DNA from: Chalciporus piperatus
Taxonomy: Eukaryota; Basidiomycota; Agaricomycetes; Boletales; Boletaceae
DNA length: 64,000 nucleotides
NCBI GenBank assembly: GCA_038093975.1
Contig: JBBPTG010000071.1
Location: 1-64,000 of the forward strand
Direction: 5' to 3'
Below the pieces are notes generated by a model, which saw nothing but the letters and a program-made list of their open reading frames with translations, had not been told where the DNA came from and did no database searches. The position numbers and the translations under genes are program-made. Position 1 is the stretch's first letter, and every line of letters begins with the position of its first letter. Of the stretch, positions 21,889 through 38,347 are shown piece after piece.

Positions 21889-23379
21889 CTGAATCCGTGG
21901 GATGGAGATGTGTCCCATGCGTCGATGGAGGAGGTTGATATCCACAGTGGCATGCGCAGCCTCCGGAGTGAGCATCGGAGTGGCTTCCGCGTGGTACAAA
22001 CCCTCCTTGTGTGTTCCAACGATGATGGGAACAGGCCCCTTCCGGATGTGGCAGATGGAGGAGTTCGCAGGAAAGAGGGTGGATAGTCCAGCATTGGACA
22101 GGCGATGAACGGAGATGAGAGAAATCCGGAAGTCTGGAATGAGAAGGACATTGCTTAGGATGACCTCAAACATCTTCCCTTTGACAGTGGAGCGAAGTGG
22201 AACGGATCCAATTCCGATCGCGGAAACGGTGGAGTTGTCTCCGAATGACACGGGACGTGGTGGATGGAGTGGATGGTACGTGCGGAACCAGGAACGGTGC
22301 GGAACCATGTGGGATGTTGCTCCAGAGTCGATGAGGAGTGAGAAGTCAGCCAGCTTGGGTTCAGACGACAGATAGGCGTGAACACGTTGGATTAGAGACT
22401 CAGATACACTCTCCTTAGCTACGTTTGCACTTTCCGGAGGTCCGGAACTTTGGTCTGGACGCTCTTCCGTCGCATTAGCCTTTTCCCTTTCCTTTCCCTT
22501 TCCCTTTCCTTTCTGTCCAGGTCCTCCGCCTTCGCGAAGCCTCTCGACCCACTTCTTGTAAGCAAAGCAGTTGGACGAGTCATGTCCATTGGACTGATGG
22601 TGCTCACACCAGGCGGAGGAGTTTCCAGGAACTCTTCCGGACGCTTTGAGGGCGGAATCAGAAGTTCCGGACGGATTGAGACGGGATTCCTCAGATAGAA
22701 CACGAAGTTCGATGGTGTCGAACGTGAGTTTGTCTTTCTCAACGGTGTTGATGATGGAGGATGTGAACATGGTCCAATCCGGAGTTTTGGGAAGGGAGTT
22801 GAGGAGTGTGAAGGCAAGGAGTTGTGGATCGATGGTGTATTGCATCCCGAGGAGTTGGCGTTGGATGGTCCGGATGGAAGCGACGTGCTCAGAGATGGCA
22901 GAGGTGCCGTTCCAGGCGGTGGAGAAGAGACTGCGGAATGAATGGAAAGCGTCGGAAACGCTAGGAGTTGCATAGAGCTCCAGGAGTTTATCCCAGAGTT
23001 CCTGAGCAGTCAGGATGTTCTCCGTTTGCATCAGGATAACGTCATCCAGGTGGGTTTGGATGATTCCGTGCGCTTTCTCATCTCGTTCCCTCCACTTACG
23101 GATCTCCTCTGCCGTTGGACCAGTGGTAGAAGGGGTGGTCGTCGTAGCAGGAGTAGGAGTGTTTCCGGATGCGGAAGTGGACGGAGCAACTGCAGGAGTG
23201 GCTGTGCTAGAGGTTCCGGAAACTACGGATAGCGAGGGATCCGGATCCGTTCCTAGTACAACGCCTAGAACCTTTTCGCTTCTGAGGAGGACGGTGATGC
23301 GAAGACGCCAGGTGGTGAAGTTTCTGGGTCCCATCAAGCGAGGGACTGTGGAAGTCCGGGTGGTAGAATCCGATGTCAT
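21889..23379 (-). pseudogene. Ty1/copia gag-protease, truncated before integrase
   Basis: An open frame of about 500 residues, starting at the ATG at 23379. In order: a UBN2-type gag domain (FTTWRLRITVLL near residue 20, LWDKLLELYA near 130); a knuckle-like WCEHHQSNGHDSSNC; a basic KGKGKGKERE stretch; the aspartic protease active site LLIDSGATSHM; and the gag-pre-integrase motif LLHRRMGHIS. The frame then runs into the inverted terminal repeat and stops at 21847. Integrase, reverse transcriptase and RNase H are absent, so the element cannot be autonomous. The upstream leader (23380-23600) and 5' LTR are in the right order and orientation. Confidence 0.9.
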
Positions 23380-23600
23380 GATTATGACAGGTGACAGATG
23401 ACAGGTGACAAGACAGTTTGATCGACAGGTGACAGGAGATGGTTCCTATGTCGGAGTGATCTGAGGATGTCTAGAACGGTCCGGAAACGGGCCGGAAGGG
23501 CGCGGGAAAATTGCGCGAAAATGGATAGAGTCAAGGGACTCGGAGTCGTTGGGCAAGAGGACCGTTTGCTGCTAGTGGGCGCTAGCCAGGGCTCATAACC

Positions 23601-24119
23601 TGTGAAAACTAAACGAACTCAGCCGATGCCTCAGCCGATGCCTAAGAGAGGCGGAAACGACTCAAATAAGTAAAGGAACTAAGTAAAGAAAGTAAATACT
23701 CACCTCAGCCGATGCCTAAGAGAGGCGGAAACGACTGAGGCGCTCTGGAAGTGAGACGAGGAGTTTAAGTAAATGGGTGGAGATGTGCTCGGAACGATCC
23801 GACGTGATTCCGGTCCGGAATGACCGATTCCGGGTGCAAAAGGATCAAGGAATGTCAAGGACTTGACATGGATAAGAATAGAAAGGGTGAATGGTAAACA
23901 GAGATGTCACGAAAGGGAATAGACAAGTGAATGACATATAGGAGAACATACGAATGTAAAAGGGATCCGTTCCAACGAATCCGGAGATGTTTCCGTGCGT
24001 TCCGGGCATCGGAAACGTCGGATTAAACACGGAATGCATCCGGAAGTATCTGGTTCCGGATAGGGGCTATCCGGAAGCGGAAAGGAGCGGATAGGCACGG
24101 ATTGGACTATATTTTGACA
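23601..24119 (-). mobile_element. 5' LTR of the copia element
   Basis: About 519 bp that starts TGTCAAAATATAG and ends TTTTCACA on the minus strand, giving TG...CA ends. It is followed by GGTTATGAGCCC, a likely primer-binding site. A 40-bp unit with CAGCCGATGCCTAAGAGAGG is repeated inside. The 3' LTR is missing. The LTR abuts the CxC6 coding sequence directly. Confidence 0.75.
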
Positions 24120-25411
24120 CGACAGGCTGGTTGCACCCTTCGACGGCGCATAGAAATTCACGCTCGCGGTGCGTAGGATCAGCGGAGCAGAAGCGGTGTC
24201 GATTGCTGGCCAACGGATTTTTGCAGTAGTGGACAGCACAGCAGGGGCGACCAACAGTGACACCATCGGTAACAACGACTTCTGTTTTTGCGAGCGTCCC
24301 GTCAGGCATTTCAAAAATGCGCAAGCAACCGTCGCAGGCATGCGGAAGTTCCTCTTGTCCGTGAGTGATTATCCGTTCGGTGCGAGCACGCATCACGGCT
24401 ACAAACCGGTTTTGTTGGTCACCACCGTGCGGGACACGGAGTTGATTCCCATGAGATGCACAGTCCTCGAGGAGCGCGAGGAGGATAAATGCATCCCAGA
24501 CTTGATCAGTGGTCAGCGAGGAACCGAACTGCCACTGAACATCATCTACTTTGGGTCTCCGCGATTGAGCAATTTCGTACAAACGGGCACAGTTTGTGGC
24601 CGATACGCTGAGATGGTATTGATAACCCATCGACTGAGAGACGAGAAAAGGTACTTACGCAGTTTGCATCAGATCCATCCAGTGCGATGCTAACTCGCGC
24701 TGAACGAATTGGTGCTCGCCAACCTGAATGTAGGCCGACACTCCGGTGTAGTATGTACGTTCTTCTTGTTGGACATTGTAGTTATTGTGATAGTTTGTGT
24801 GGCATACTGGGAGACGGACCTCAGACAGCTGTTAATCAGTGTCGGAGACGATCACGTACGGCGGCACTTCACATGGATAGACCATGCAGGTAATGGTCCG
24901 TCAGCGAGTGTAAAAAGTACTACAGCACGCTGTTCCTCCTTCTTGAGAACCCCACCATGACCGGATTGCCATCCCGAACAGACTGGGTTTGTACACGTCT
25001 TGACGGGAGGGTACAATATTTGTCTAGCTGTGATATCATATGAGACTCGCCACTGAACAAACCGAACGACATACTGATGCCCTTGGCATGCCCGTATCGT
25101 CGAAACAAGTCCGCCTCTCGATCGTGTTCCTCGGCCGCACTTGGTAGGTCCCACACGAGGTCACCAACAACCGTCCAGAGGATATCAACAGCCTCAGTCG
25201 AGATTGCTGTTACATTGGCGAGAAAAGAGGTGATTGATGGAGGCAGAACATCAGGTGCGATGAGTACAGAGACGTTGTGTGGCTGCGGCTGTAAAATATC
25301 GTCCATGAGGCTGCGGGCACAACGTAGGAAGGTGTCGAAAGACTGAAAGGATAGCGAGCGAAGTTCTGGGTGCTCTTGCGTGGCAGCGAACAGCGAACCA
25401 ATGTCGTGCAT
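24120..25411 (-). pseudogene. CxC5/CxC6 cysteine-cluster protein (KDZ-associated), cut by copia LTR
   Basis: Reading from the ATG at 25411 on the minus strand: an N-terminal CxC5-like helical region (FDTFLRCARSL, VDILWTVVGDLVW); after a phase-1 intron near 25040-25090, the cysteine block LYPPVKTCTNPVC; EEQRAVVLFTLADG; after further introns the DVQWQFGSSLTTDQVWDAFILLALL region; then the CxC6 cluster with CDGCLRIF, GRPCCAVHYCKNP and CAVEGCNQPVV. The reading breaks exactly where the copia LTR starts (24119), and the KDZ-like C-terminal half found in the paralogue at 28311 is missing. CxC5 and CxC6 are named for their association with Kyakuja-Dileera-Zisupton transposases; the role is probably nucleic-acid binding. 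Confidence 0.75.
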
Positions 25412-25992
25412 GATGTCGAGGCGACCGTGAATGGGCGTCTCGAGAGGCACGGCTGGAGGCTGACAGGCAGGTGTCGTTGGTCGGCGAGGGCGGCGAAGGC
25501 GAGCACGGCTGTGTGCCCTTGCCAGTGACACTGAACACGCTGGCGGATGACTTGAGCGGGCGCGTGGATAAGCTGGCGGGGCGCACAAGCCAAATCAAGG
25601 AGGAGTGGCGGGGGCGGGAAGGCGGGAAGTTTGGATGAGCAGGCCGCCGGTGACACTCCATATTTGGAAATCACGTGGTGACCCAAACGCCGACCCGAAC
25701 TTTTGACCCAAACCTTCCACCCAGACCGGCCGTTTGAGAATATCTGAGTATTGGAACATCCGGCAAAGTTCGAACTGCCGATCGAACGGCGGCAAATCCC
25801 GAACATTCTCGCCGGTTCTGATCTAAGCGGAGACTGAACAGTGAACGTCCTCCAGCCATCCCGCTCGAACATACCCACCCACTGGACAGCTGAGCCATCC
25901 CTCGGTGCTGTGACCTGTCAGGCATCCCGCTCATCCCGCCGTTCCTCTCACCGTGCTTTTTTCAACCGCTCACTCCTCCCGCCTGGCTTATC

Positions 25993-28068
25993 ATGACGAT
26001 CATCAAGATCAGCTGCCAGTTCTGTGCGCTCGCACTGATACCTTTCATCTGCCAATCTGGTATCCACCAGGGTCAGTGGTGTGTTCGGGTATGCTTCTGC
26101 TGTCTATTTCTTGTAACCATTGCTCAATTAGAGTCTAGTGCTTGGAACCGCATCCTCAACAGAACGGGAAGCAGTTCTGGTTCTTTTGGCCGCCCGACAA
26201 AGCCCCCCCAGGACTTCCATCCCCCACTGCACAATCCTCGACATCTCCCCCTACCTCGCAGCCTACCGAACCCACCGCAACTGCTGTCCAGGTGGACGGA
26301 GTCTGTGCATTCCCTGGGTGCACCAAACGAACTCCGAAGCAAGCATCGAGATGCGAGAATGCAATGTGCAAGTTTCATTGCATCGAGCAAGGAGGTTGCA
26401 CGACGGGAACACACCACCAGCCCCAGTTTGCCAGCAAGCGCCAGAAGAAACACGCTCAGGCTCTGGACATGCCGCCCGCAGCAACTCCCGTTCCGGGTTC
26501 TACGACCGCGACCGCTTCTTCCAGTGCTGGAAGTGTTCAGGACACTGCCGGTGATATATTTCTACACGACATGGAGACTGCCTGCCAACTCTCGCTGCAA
26601 GATATGCGAACACCTCAGCACCCTGGCTCGTCGGCTGTCACCGCATCTTCTTCACTGGTGTCGTCATCGCTTATGCCGAGCGTGACATCGTCCCCGGCAT
26701 ATCTGCCCCCACCGCATGTGCCCTTTTTATATGTGCCGAGCAGTTCGCCACCGTCGCCGTTCCTGCCCCCGGGCACTCGCCCGCTGCTCTTGGCGAGTGT
26801 TAGTGCAGCCGCGAAGGGCAAGGGCAAGGGCAAGAGTAATGGGCAACCCAGGATTACGAGTCAGATGAATGCAACTTGGGCTGCGGAATACAAGATTGGT
26901 GCCATTCAGCTGTCTGCCAAGGCCCAAAAGGATCAAGCTCGTTTGTTCCACCGCCTTATCGCGGACCGTCAAATCGACTTAATTTATTGGGATCGTGTAT
27001 GTCTCCTCTGTCGATTTAGAATATTTTGATGACGCGATAGGACAGGATTACGGGACGCCTTACGAACTTGCCCTCCAGTGGACGGATAATGATCAGTCTG
27101 ATCTTCCGCACTGGCCTGACTTTGCCCTTACGCATGTCGACACCCTGCTTCCAACACTTGGCAACAATATAACAGCAGTTCAGTGGTATAATCCGGAACA
27201 TCGGGTATGGAAGACGCTTTCCCGTATCAACTACACCTTCCGCGTAAAGAAGAACGATCAAATCCTCTTTCGACGCAAAGGTGTTGTCCATTGCTCAAAG
27301 TTCGAGGAGATCTTTCAGCGCCTCCCCGGCCACAAACCCTCGAATGATGGCCGTGCATTCAAGAACCTTAGTCAAGAGCGAAAGGCGGTCAAGAGTCCCA
27401 ATCTGAATACGTACTCTGACTATGATGATCTCGCCCTCAGTTCGCCCTTCCTTGCTTCCGATTCTTTTCGTCCGTCCCACAAACGGACACGCAATGACAG
27501 TTCCGATACGGTCACTGTCCCAGGCACCAAGCGGCACAATCGACAGCGCACTCCATCCGCTGCATCCTCGGATACATCACTCTCGCAACAAATTAGCTCG
27601 AGCATACACAAACTAGCTTCGTCATCTCCTGCTCCTCCATCACCGATCTCAACTCCTCCTGATCGCCCTTTGGTCCTCCCCGCAATGCAAAATTCAATTA
27701 TTCTTCGGGAACCTGCGCACATCAAACGGGTCCAGCGGTGGCCAAATCACGAATACACGATTGATGTCATCAACGGCATGACCGAGATGGACAGCGAAGC
27801 CCTCCACCATCTTTCCCAAGCTGAACGCTTCCAGCACGTCTTCAAGTGTCAGTACGTCAAGTCGACATACAACGATGCCTGCAAACGATGGCGGCTTGCA
27901 AGTCAAGAGTTGCGCGACAGGCTTCTTGCGGCAGGCCGAACCCCCGAAGGACGGTGGACGATCCTGACGCGCGCTGTCAAACTCAAGCGAAGCAAGCAAC
28001 CCGAAGACGATGGCCATGACTCAAGCTTGGTTTCCCTCACGCCTGACATCGATCTGACGGCAGACTAA
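25993..28068 (+). CDS. Cysteine-rich protein of unknown function, beside CxC5/CxC6 genes
   Basis: The model is join(25993-26088, 26139-26994, 27041-28068), 1980 nt, 659 residues. The first intron is phase 0, the second (46 bp) phase 1. Residues 1-35 have CQFC ... WCVRC, a possible small zinc ribbon. Around residue 85-120 a denser cluster reads CAFPGCTKR ... CKFHCIEQGGC. A low-complexity S/P/T linker follows, then a basic KGKGKGKSNGQ, a QKDQARLFHRLI block reaching IYWD, a W-rich globular region (WYNPEHRVWKTL) and another disordered stretch. The C-terminus has YNDACKRWRLASQEL. It starts 580 bp from the truncated CxC5/6 gene (divergent) and converges with the intact one. It may belong to the same mobile unit; no function is known to me. 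Confidence 0.7.
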
Positions 28069-28310
28069 ATACTACCCACATTCTTTATTTTCCTTTTCCT
28101 CTCGTTATTCTCTCCTCTCGTGTTGTATACTCTTCTGTAGCGCTAGTATTTTTGTCGGTATTCCCTCGATGTGTAGCCCTCCCACAATGTCATTCCCTTG
28201 GTTATCATTGAGACAGCTGAGTGACCGAAGTTAAAGACATCGAGTGTTAGAGTGTAATACACATACAACGACTCGGAGGGAAGACATATGCAAGTGTACT
28301 CATACAAAGG

Positions 28311-30535
28311 CTAATAAGATGTGGCAGGTGGAGAATGGCAGGGCTGTAGACCCTTCATCTCAAGGCTAGTGACAGTGATGCTGTTTCGAAGACGGATCAT
28401 TTCATCGAGAAAGAAATTATACTTCACTGGAAGCATTTCACGGCAGATAGCGTGATAGCTTCCAAGCCACACGTTGATCTGCTCGGCGACCGAAGTGTTG
28501 AACCACCATCCAGTTCCATCTTCATTCATTAGTTCGGGGTAATCTGAAGGGTTGCAATTCTTCTGACAGAAATCGTGCGTCGTCTTGTGCTTGTTGAGAA
28601 GGTGCCAAACGTCAACACACATCCCAATCCCCTTCCACCATTCATCGTTCCTTGCTTCAACTTGCTGCTTTGCATCACATGCAGTATCGTAGATGAAATG
28701 TTCTGGCTTTTGGGCGCCTGGAACCGAAAATGCCTTGCGTGCAAACTCCTGCCATGGCAGTCAGTCATATATTTATCAACGAAATCATGGCATTACCAAT
28801 ACATTCGAGACAGCCTCGGCGCCGAAGAAGGTTGCACGCGCGAGAATCACACCGCACGGACGAACGAGTGTTTGCTCGTTGTGTGTACGGCGCCTGCCAA
28901 ATTGCGCCTTGATGCGCTGATTACCCTTGTCTGACTTCGTGGGACACAAGACCTTGCCCTCATCCGCAACCTCATCGTTGACACCAATGCAACCCTGATT
29001 GCGCTCGAAGTGATGCTTGACCCCTGCATCATCGAGGGTGAACCACTCCACATTCTCTTCGAGATCGTCTGTGGGAACGTCAGGGGCAGTGGGACCCACG
29101 GCAACGTTGGTTGGGCTGGCCACGGTCGGACGTTGAAGCCGCTCTCGTAAGGAGAAGGCAGACTGGCCCTTGGCAACGCTAAGTGCTTCCATTCGCTTAT
29201 GTATTGCAAGATCGCAGGTCTTGTGATCAGGGATCGTAGCACGACTGCAGCCTTCGACAGCACATATATTGTTAAGATGGCTGTGCGTCACACAAAAACG
29301 CTCGTGATTGTTGCGGAGCGGCTTGGTGCACCGAAATACGCCACAGCAAGGATGACCAAGGGTTATGCCATCACTGACGACGACCTGGCATTTATCTGTA
29401 GACAGGAAGTGAGGATATAATCAAAACGAATAAGGGAAATGACAAACGTAAAGTTTTAATGCCTTCGTGATTCACTTCTTCATATACACGCATGCACCCG
29501 TCACAGTAGTGAGCGATCTCGTGCTGACCGTGATAGACAATTCGTTCATTTCGTTCTTGCATCGCGGCTTGGAAGCGGTCCTTCTGGTTGCCCGTATGTG
29601 GGAGGGTAAGAGGGATACCATGTTCCGCATGATCACGTAGCAGCGCGAGAAGTACAAATGTGTCCCACACGTGGTCGGTCGTTAGAGTAGAGACAAACGG
29701 CCACTCGGTGGCCTCAAAGAGCTGTTTGGCATGCTTCGAAAACGTCTCCATGAAGATTGTAGCGCAGTTTGTGGCGGAACATGCGCTAAATAGGTGTTGG
29801 TTCGTCCACATCTCAGCGAGCTTGCGTTCGACAAAATGGTGTTCGCTAACTTGCAGGTACAACGGGATATCAGTGTTGTAGTATGTGCGTTCGCCATCGC
29901 GGACGCAGTAGTTGTGGTGATAGTTGCAGTGGCAATCTAAAATGTACGTTGCGTGAGCTCAAGTTAGCATCAGACGAGAAAGGGGAAACAAACCTGGGCA
30001 ATAGAGATGAACTGCCCATGCTGGCTGGGTGCCTGCATCCAGTGTATGAAGAACAACCTGTCGTGCTTCAATTTTCCGGAGCTCGGACGTGCGGGGACAA
30101 GTGTCACTCTGACACTGATTGGTGGGAGGGTACAAGGTAACCAGTGCTACTTACGCTCAGGCAGTCAGCGCAGGCGTGCGTGATACAACAAAACCACTTG
30201 CTGAAGTCGTGTGGCCAACCAAACTCTTGGAAAACATCGGCAACATGGCCTCTGCGTTCGTGCTCTGACGGGGTTTCCCATATAACATTCCTGCAGACCG
30301 TCCAACAAGCTTTGACATCGCTCTCCGACATGCCGACTGCCCCCGACAAGAAGCGGATGACCGCTGGTGGAAGATGGAGTGGCGCGATGTGAGATGGATG
30401 TCGGGCGGGGTGAACAAGCTGAATGTAGCGCTTGAGGTTGGAGGCCAAGGAAATGAAAGAGAGAAGCTGAGATACAGTGATGGTTTCCAGGCGTAGTCGG
30501 TCAAACGCACGGAGCAACGCGAGCAGCAGCATCAT
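28311..30535 (-). CDS. CxC5/CxC6 cysteine-cluster protein with KDZ transposase-like C-terminus
   Basis: Paralogue of the truncated gene at 24120. Exon 1 (30202-30535) ends in phase 1; the following intron 30147-30201 has a GC-AG donor (GCAAGT) and restores LYPPTNQCQ in frame. Then come TWPAW-type CxC5 residues, TTDHVWDTFVLLALL, CDGCMRVYEE, GHPCCGVFRC, CAVEGCSRA (CxC6), a GRRRTHNEQTLVRPCGVI block, ARATFFGAEAVSNVL and, after an intron near 28740, KPEHFIYDTACDAKQQV, GMCVDVWHLLNKH, CNPSDYPELM and EMLPVKYNFFLDEMIRLRN. These C-terminal blocks are the conserved KDZ-like catalytic-looking part. All parts can be joined without stops, so the gene looks intact. Several internal exon edges are approximate. 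Confidence 0.8.
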
Positions 30536-30839
30536 ACCAAGATGTACCAACTCCAGCGCGAGGCCCGTCTCATTGTATCTACTGACATAATCCGTCGGAG
30601 GTCTAATTATGGTGATCGCCGGCTGACCGCCGGTACGATCGCCGTCGCAAACACGCCGGATTTTCCATTTCTCACATGTCCTCGGCCGTTTCAGCTACGT
30701 TCTCGCTCCGTCATAATTGGACTTGCCCAGAACCCGTCAACAATCACCAAATCGTCTTCGATACCCCCACGGGGCAAAACTCTATCAATTCCGACCCCAC
30801 GAGCAGGGCGGTGCTCGCGATGCAGTCTGCTCAGTACGT

Positions 30840-31680
30840 ATTCTGATCTAATCCCACTCGAGTGTGGTTTTGTGACAGAAGCGACCATCGACGGCATACG
30901 AGAGCTGCATCTATTGAGCGGTTCTACGCTCGTTACCCGCCAAAACGACAATGGCGGTGAAATCTGTCTCTGGGACTTGAATACAAGAAGACAAATCGAA
31001 GTTGGACAACCCATCTCCAATACAGGTCAGTCCTCACATGATTCTCCCTCCGTTTATCTATTGACAACTCGTCACCACTGAAACGCGCCCAACAGAATGA
31101 CCATCCTCAGACGATACACCTCGCTAGCGACTATACCCTCGAGGTTCAAACCATCAAAATATACTCCACTGGGCCTCGCCATTGCCCTTGTCGTCCCCAC
31201 ATGTACGGTGCGCGACGGCCACTCGCCCAGTTCAAGTTCCAATGGCGAACAGATACTGTCACCCTGTGTGAACAACCCGACTGCCGCCACCTTCTGCTCC
31301 TCCTTCTTCCCACACTCAGGTACACGCCCATGGCTCCTCAATCTGTTTGTCCGATTTGGAAACATCTACCCCTGGCCCGTCAACATCCTTCACCACTCGT
31401 TCACAACCTCCCGTACGATGTCCGTCCACACTCAATGCAAATGATTGGATCTCCCGAGTGGCTCGGAGTCTTCAGCAGTGCAGCTGTTGCATTGGGGAAA
31501 TACAGTACTGCGCTTTGGTCGAATAACCATACGGAGGAGTGGCTTGGAACGAGCGAGCTTGGACAACAGCTCGCAGGAAAGATGCTAGTCCCAACAGTGT
31601 TGGGTGTGGACAATGTCATATCGGCAAATCTCTCGAGGGCGGTGTTGACTTTGGTGCCCATAGGTGAGGCAACTGAGGGT
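30840..31680 (+). pseudogene. Possible WD-repeat-containing gene remnant
   Basis: A frame around 30890-31020 reads ELHLLSGSTLVTRQNDNGG and ICLWDLNTRRQIEVG, which has the texture of a WD repeat. Later frames (31200-31660) are open, but I cannot splice them convincingly. The gene, if real, is incomplete. Weak call. Confidence 0.22.
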
Positions 31681-31909
31681 GGGGTGGCTTCTTGGACTCG
31701 GAGGGAGCATGCTGGCAGGAGTACCTGCTGGCAGGAGTACCTGCTGAAGCTACCAGCAAGGAGATGCAAGAGAAGATGCTTGACACCGGGGACTTTCTTG
31801 CACACTTGGGATCTCAGGGCATTGGGCAGCTGTATCAGCACAGTGACAGTTTTCAATATACTTTGATACACCTCTGTTCCAAAAAAATTGTACACTGTAT
31901 TTGTACATG

Positions 31910-32687
31910 TTACAGAGTCAGATTGGCAACTCCATGTGCCACTACAATGGACTGAGGAGCAACTGTACACCCAATTGCCTGTGCAATAGCAGTCTGCCTT
32001 GCCACTCCCACTAAGCCATGACCCACACCAAGATACCCATTGCAGTAAGCAGTGAGCTGACCAGCATTCAGGCCAGTGATCGTCCCTGCACTGGTCAACA
32101 GTGGCAAGTTATGCTTCCAATATAGATAAGTATATAGGGGTTAGAACAATGTTGATAAAACTAACTGGTGGAGCATTTGGCATGGAGCCATCCAGGAAGG
32201 GTACAATGTCAAAAGAGGAGGATTGACCATCATGAAGGCACATATTTCGTGTCTATGTGTATCAAACCATCTGATCATGGATTGTGTAGTACACTAACCT
32301 TTGCAAGAGTAACTTTGATTGGGGTAAGGTGTTGAGTCAATGCTCTGTTTAGTGCTGGTAAAAACCACGGTGGAGCAGCATCTCAAACGATGATCAGACA
32401 TTGAAACTTTCAGAATAATGTGAGGACATACTGCCAGCTGAGTGAGCAAGAACTACTTGGGTTTTATATATATCAGCCCTCGCTACATCATCAAGTGTTG
32501 GTGCATGGGGTGCGAGAGTTTCTGTGGTCATCAGTTGGAATCAAAGAACAAGTAAACAAAGCTCACCAGCTGCCATCTCGACACGCCTCTTGTAGGAATC
32601 TGCACGTACGACATCCGCCAAAACAGGCGGGTTTTGAGGAGCAGGGGGAAGGGGGACAGCACCAGCTTGTTGAGGAAGTGATATCAT
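31910..32687 (-). CDS. Small five-exon gene, Mug135-like C-terminal domain (tentative)
   Basis: Model complement(31910-32113, 32166-32252, 32299-32354, 32408-32521, 32567-32687), 582 nt, 193 residues. All four introns are GT-AG and 45-53 bp, and every phase matches. Exons 1 and 2 carry two related units, LADVVRADSYKRRVEMA and LDDVARADIYKTQVVLA. Exon 3 is LTQHLTPIKVTLAK. Exons 4-5 read FDIVPFLDGSMPNAPP and HNLPLLTSAGTI, then LTAYCNGYLGV and AIAQAIGCT. The block around PFLDG, LP.LTSA and the final IGC is what I remember from basidiomycete proteins with a Mug135-like C-terminal domain (a meiosis-expressed family in yeast); the name is tentative. The gene is far too fragmented to appear as one ORF. 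Confidence 0.65.
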
Positions 32688-34431
32688 GTTGTCTGGTGAC
32701 GGCGCTAGTCAAGCGAGTTGCTAATTTAAATCGGAACTTTAAATTCGTTGGACCTCGAAAACATTTTTTCTTTCGCTGACTAAGCATACGGAGCACAAGG
32801 AGATCCTGTTCTGCTTTAACCGTTACCCACTTCAACTCGATTGAATATGTCCGGTATCTGCAGACTTAACCGAAGAACGCAAGCAGTGGAGAAAGGACCA
32901 TCCCTTCGTACGTCGTGTTCCCTGTTTCTGCTCACGCGTATATTCGCTGATCAGTTTCAGAACAGTAGTATCCGTTCTTTACAGTAAATTCGATAGAGTC
33001 GCCTTGACCTAGGGCTTGCTGTATGTTCATCGTGGTGCCTTTCGAATTTACCATCTTTACTCCAGTCAGTTAAGCAGTCAGTGACGCCCGATTCACGCCC
33101 CTTGGTAGTTGCCATCGAGCCATGTGGATCGCACCATCAATATGGTATCCCTTCAGGGCCGCATTCATGATGAGGATACTATAGCCTCCTCTTTCGTCCA
33201 CCTCAAGCCCAGGATAACTGGGCTTGACAAGGTACAACCAGACCGCTTCACTCCCCAAACTCAAGCTTCAAACCTTTGAGGTTGCTCTGAGGTGACGATG
33301 CTCGTACTGATATTCGATAGTTCAAGTTGTCCTGTATTATTCATTTTATCCTTCCATGTGTTTGCTATCGCTCACGACACTCCAAGCTCCAAGAATCCAG
33401 CTCAGTCGCCGGACGCCACCCAGGTGCCTTGCCAAGTTTCTTAACAAGCAACATTACCTCCCAGTATCTCCCTGAATCCTAGACCTTAGGCCCCAGAACA
33501 CCATCGCATCTTGTCTCGCTCACTCAACTGTGCTGGTCCTGAGGCCTGAGTCCGGAGGCTCTCAGCGCGCAACACATTCCCGCTGCTCACCCGCGGTTGG
33601 ATATAACCCCCCAGCCTAAAGTTGTCACCACCACTGCGGTCGCTCCAGACAGCACGAAGTATGACTACAGCACGACGACAGCACCGAAGAAGACGGGTCT
33701 TTCTTGTGAGCCACAGACGCTCCCCGTTGCTCAACCACCTCACTTGCTACACGGGGACACATCTCTGCCATCCTCCACGCCACCTGTTCCAACGACGACG
33801 GCATCTTGTTACCCACATCAACCAGGCGGACCCCACTGTTGCGTTCCAACCCACCAACGCATCCAACCCTCCCCCATTCATTGGAGCTGAGCAGCATCTT
33901 GGCTACGCCTGCAGGTTCTGTGACGGCACTTGGCTGGGCTTTGGTGATATTCCGATGCGCTCATTATGAAGCGGGCACAGTGTTGACTGTTGGCATCGTG
34001 ACCTCACGTTGCAGTAGCTTGTCAATGAGTTCTCATGACGATCAACTGTCACGCATCATGCCACATGTGGACGAGCACATGCCATGTCACGGACTCTGGA
34101 GTCGCTAACGACGATGCACAGATGCGATTTTGGCGCTTGGTCCTGGGAGTTACTAATTGCTCGGTGGCATGCCAGTGACAAAGTGCCTCGTTGGCGAGTG
34201 ACACGATCTAGGTGCCTGGATAGTAGTGCTAGTGAGGCTTGATTTGACTTTAACATTGGAGATCATATTCCGGAAGACAGGGGTGGCTGCGACTTGTCTC
34301 GAGGGAATGGCGAAAACACCGCAGCTGACCACACAGCCACACGCTGCTGAGAGGGGAGGATAAAAGGGATCGACAACGTCATAGGCTAAGGCAGCTCATC
34401 CAATCACTCGTACTTCCTTCGTGTGCTCACC
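32688..34431. other. Intergenic sequence upstream of the P-ATPase, no supported gene
   Basis: Short ORFs at 33070-33264 (minus) and 33597-33969 (plus) have no family resemblance. The last 200 bp or so is likely the ATPase promoter; no clear TATA box. Confidence 0.45.
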
Positions 34432-38347
<3,916 letters not shown>

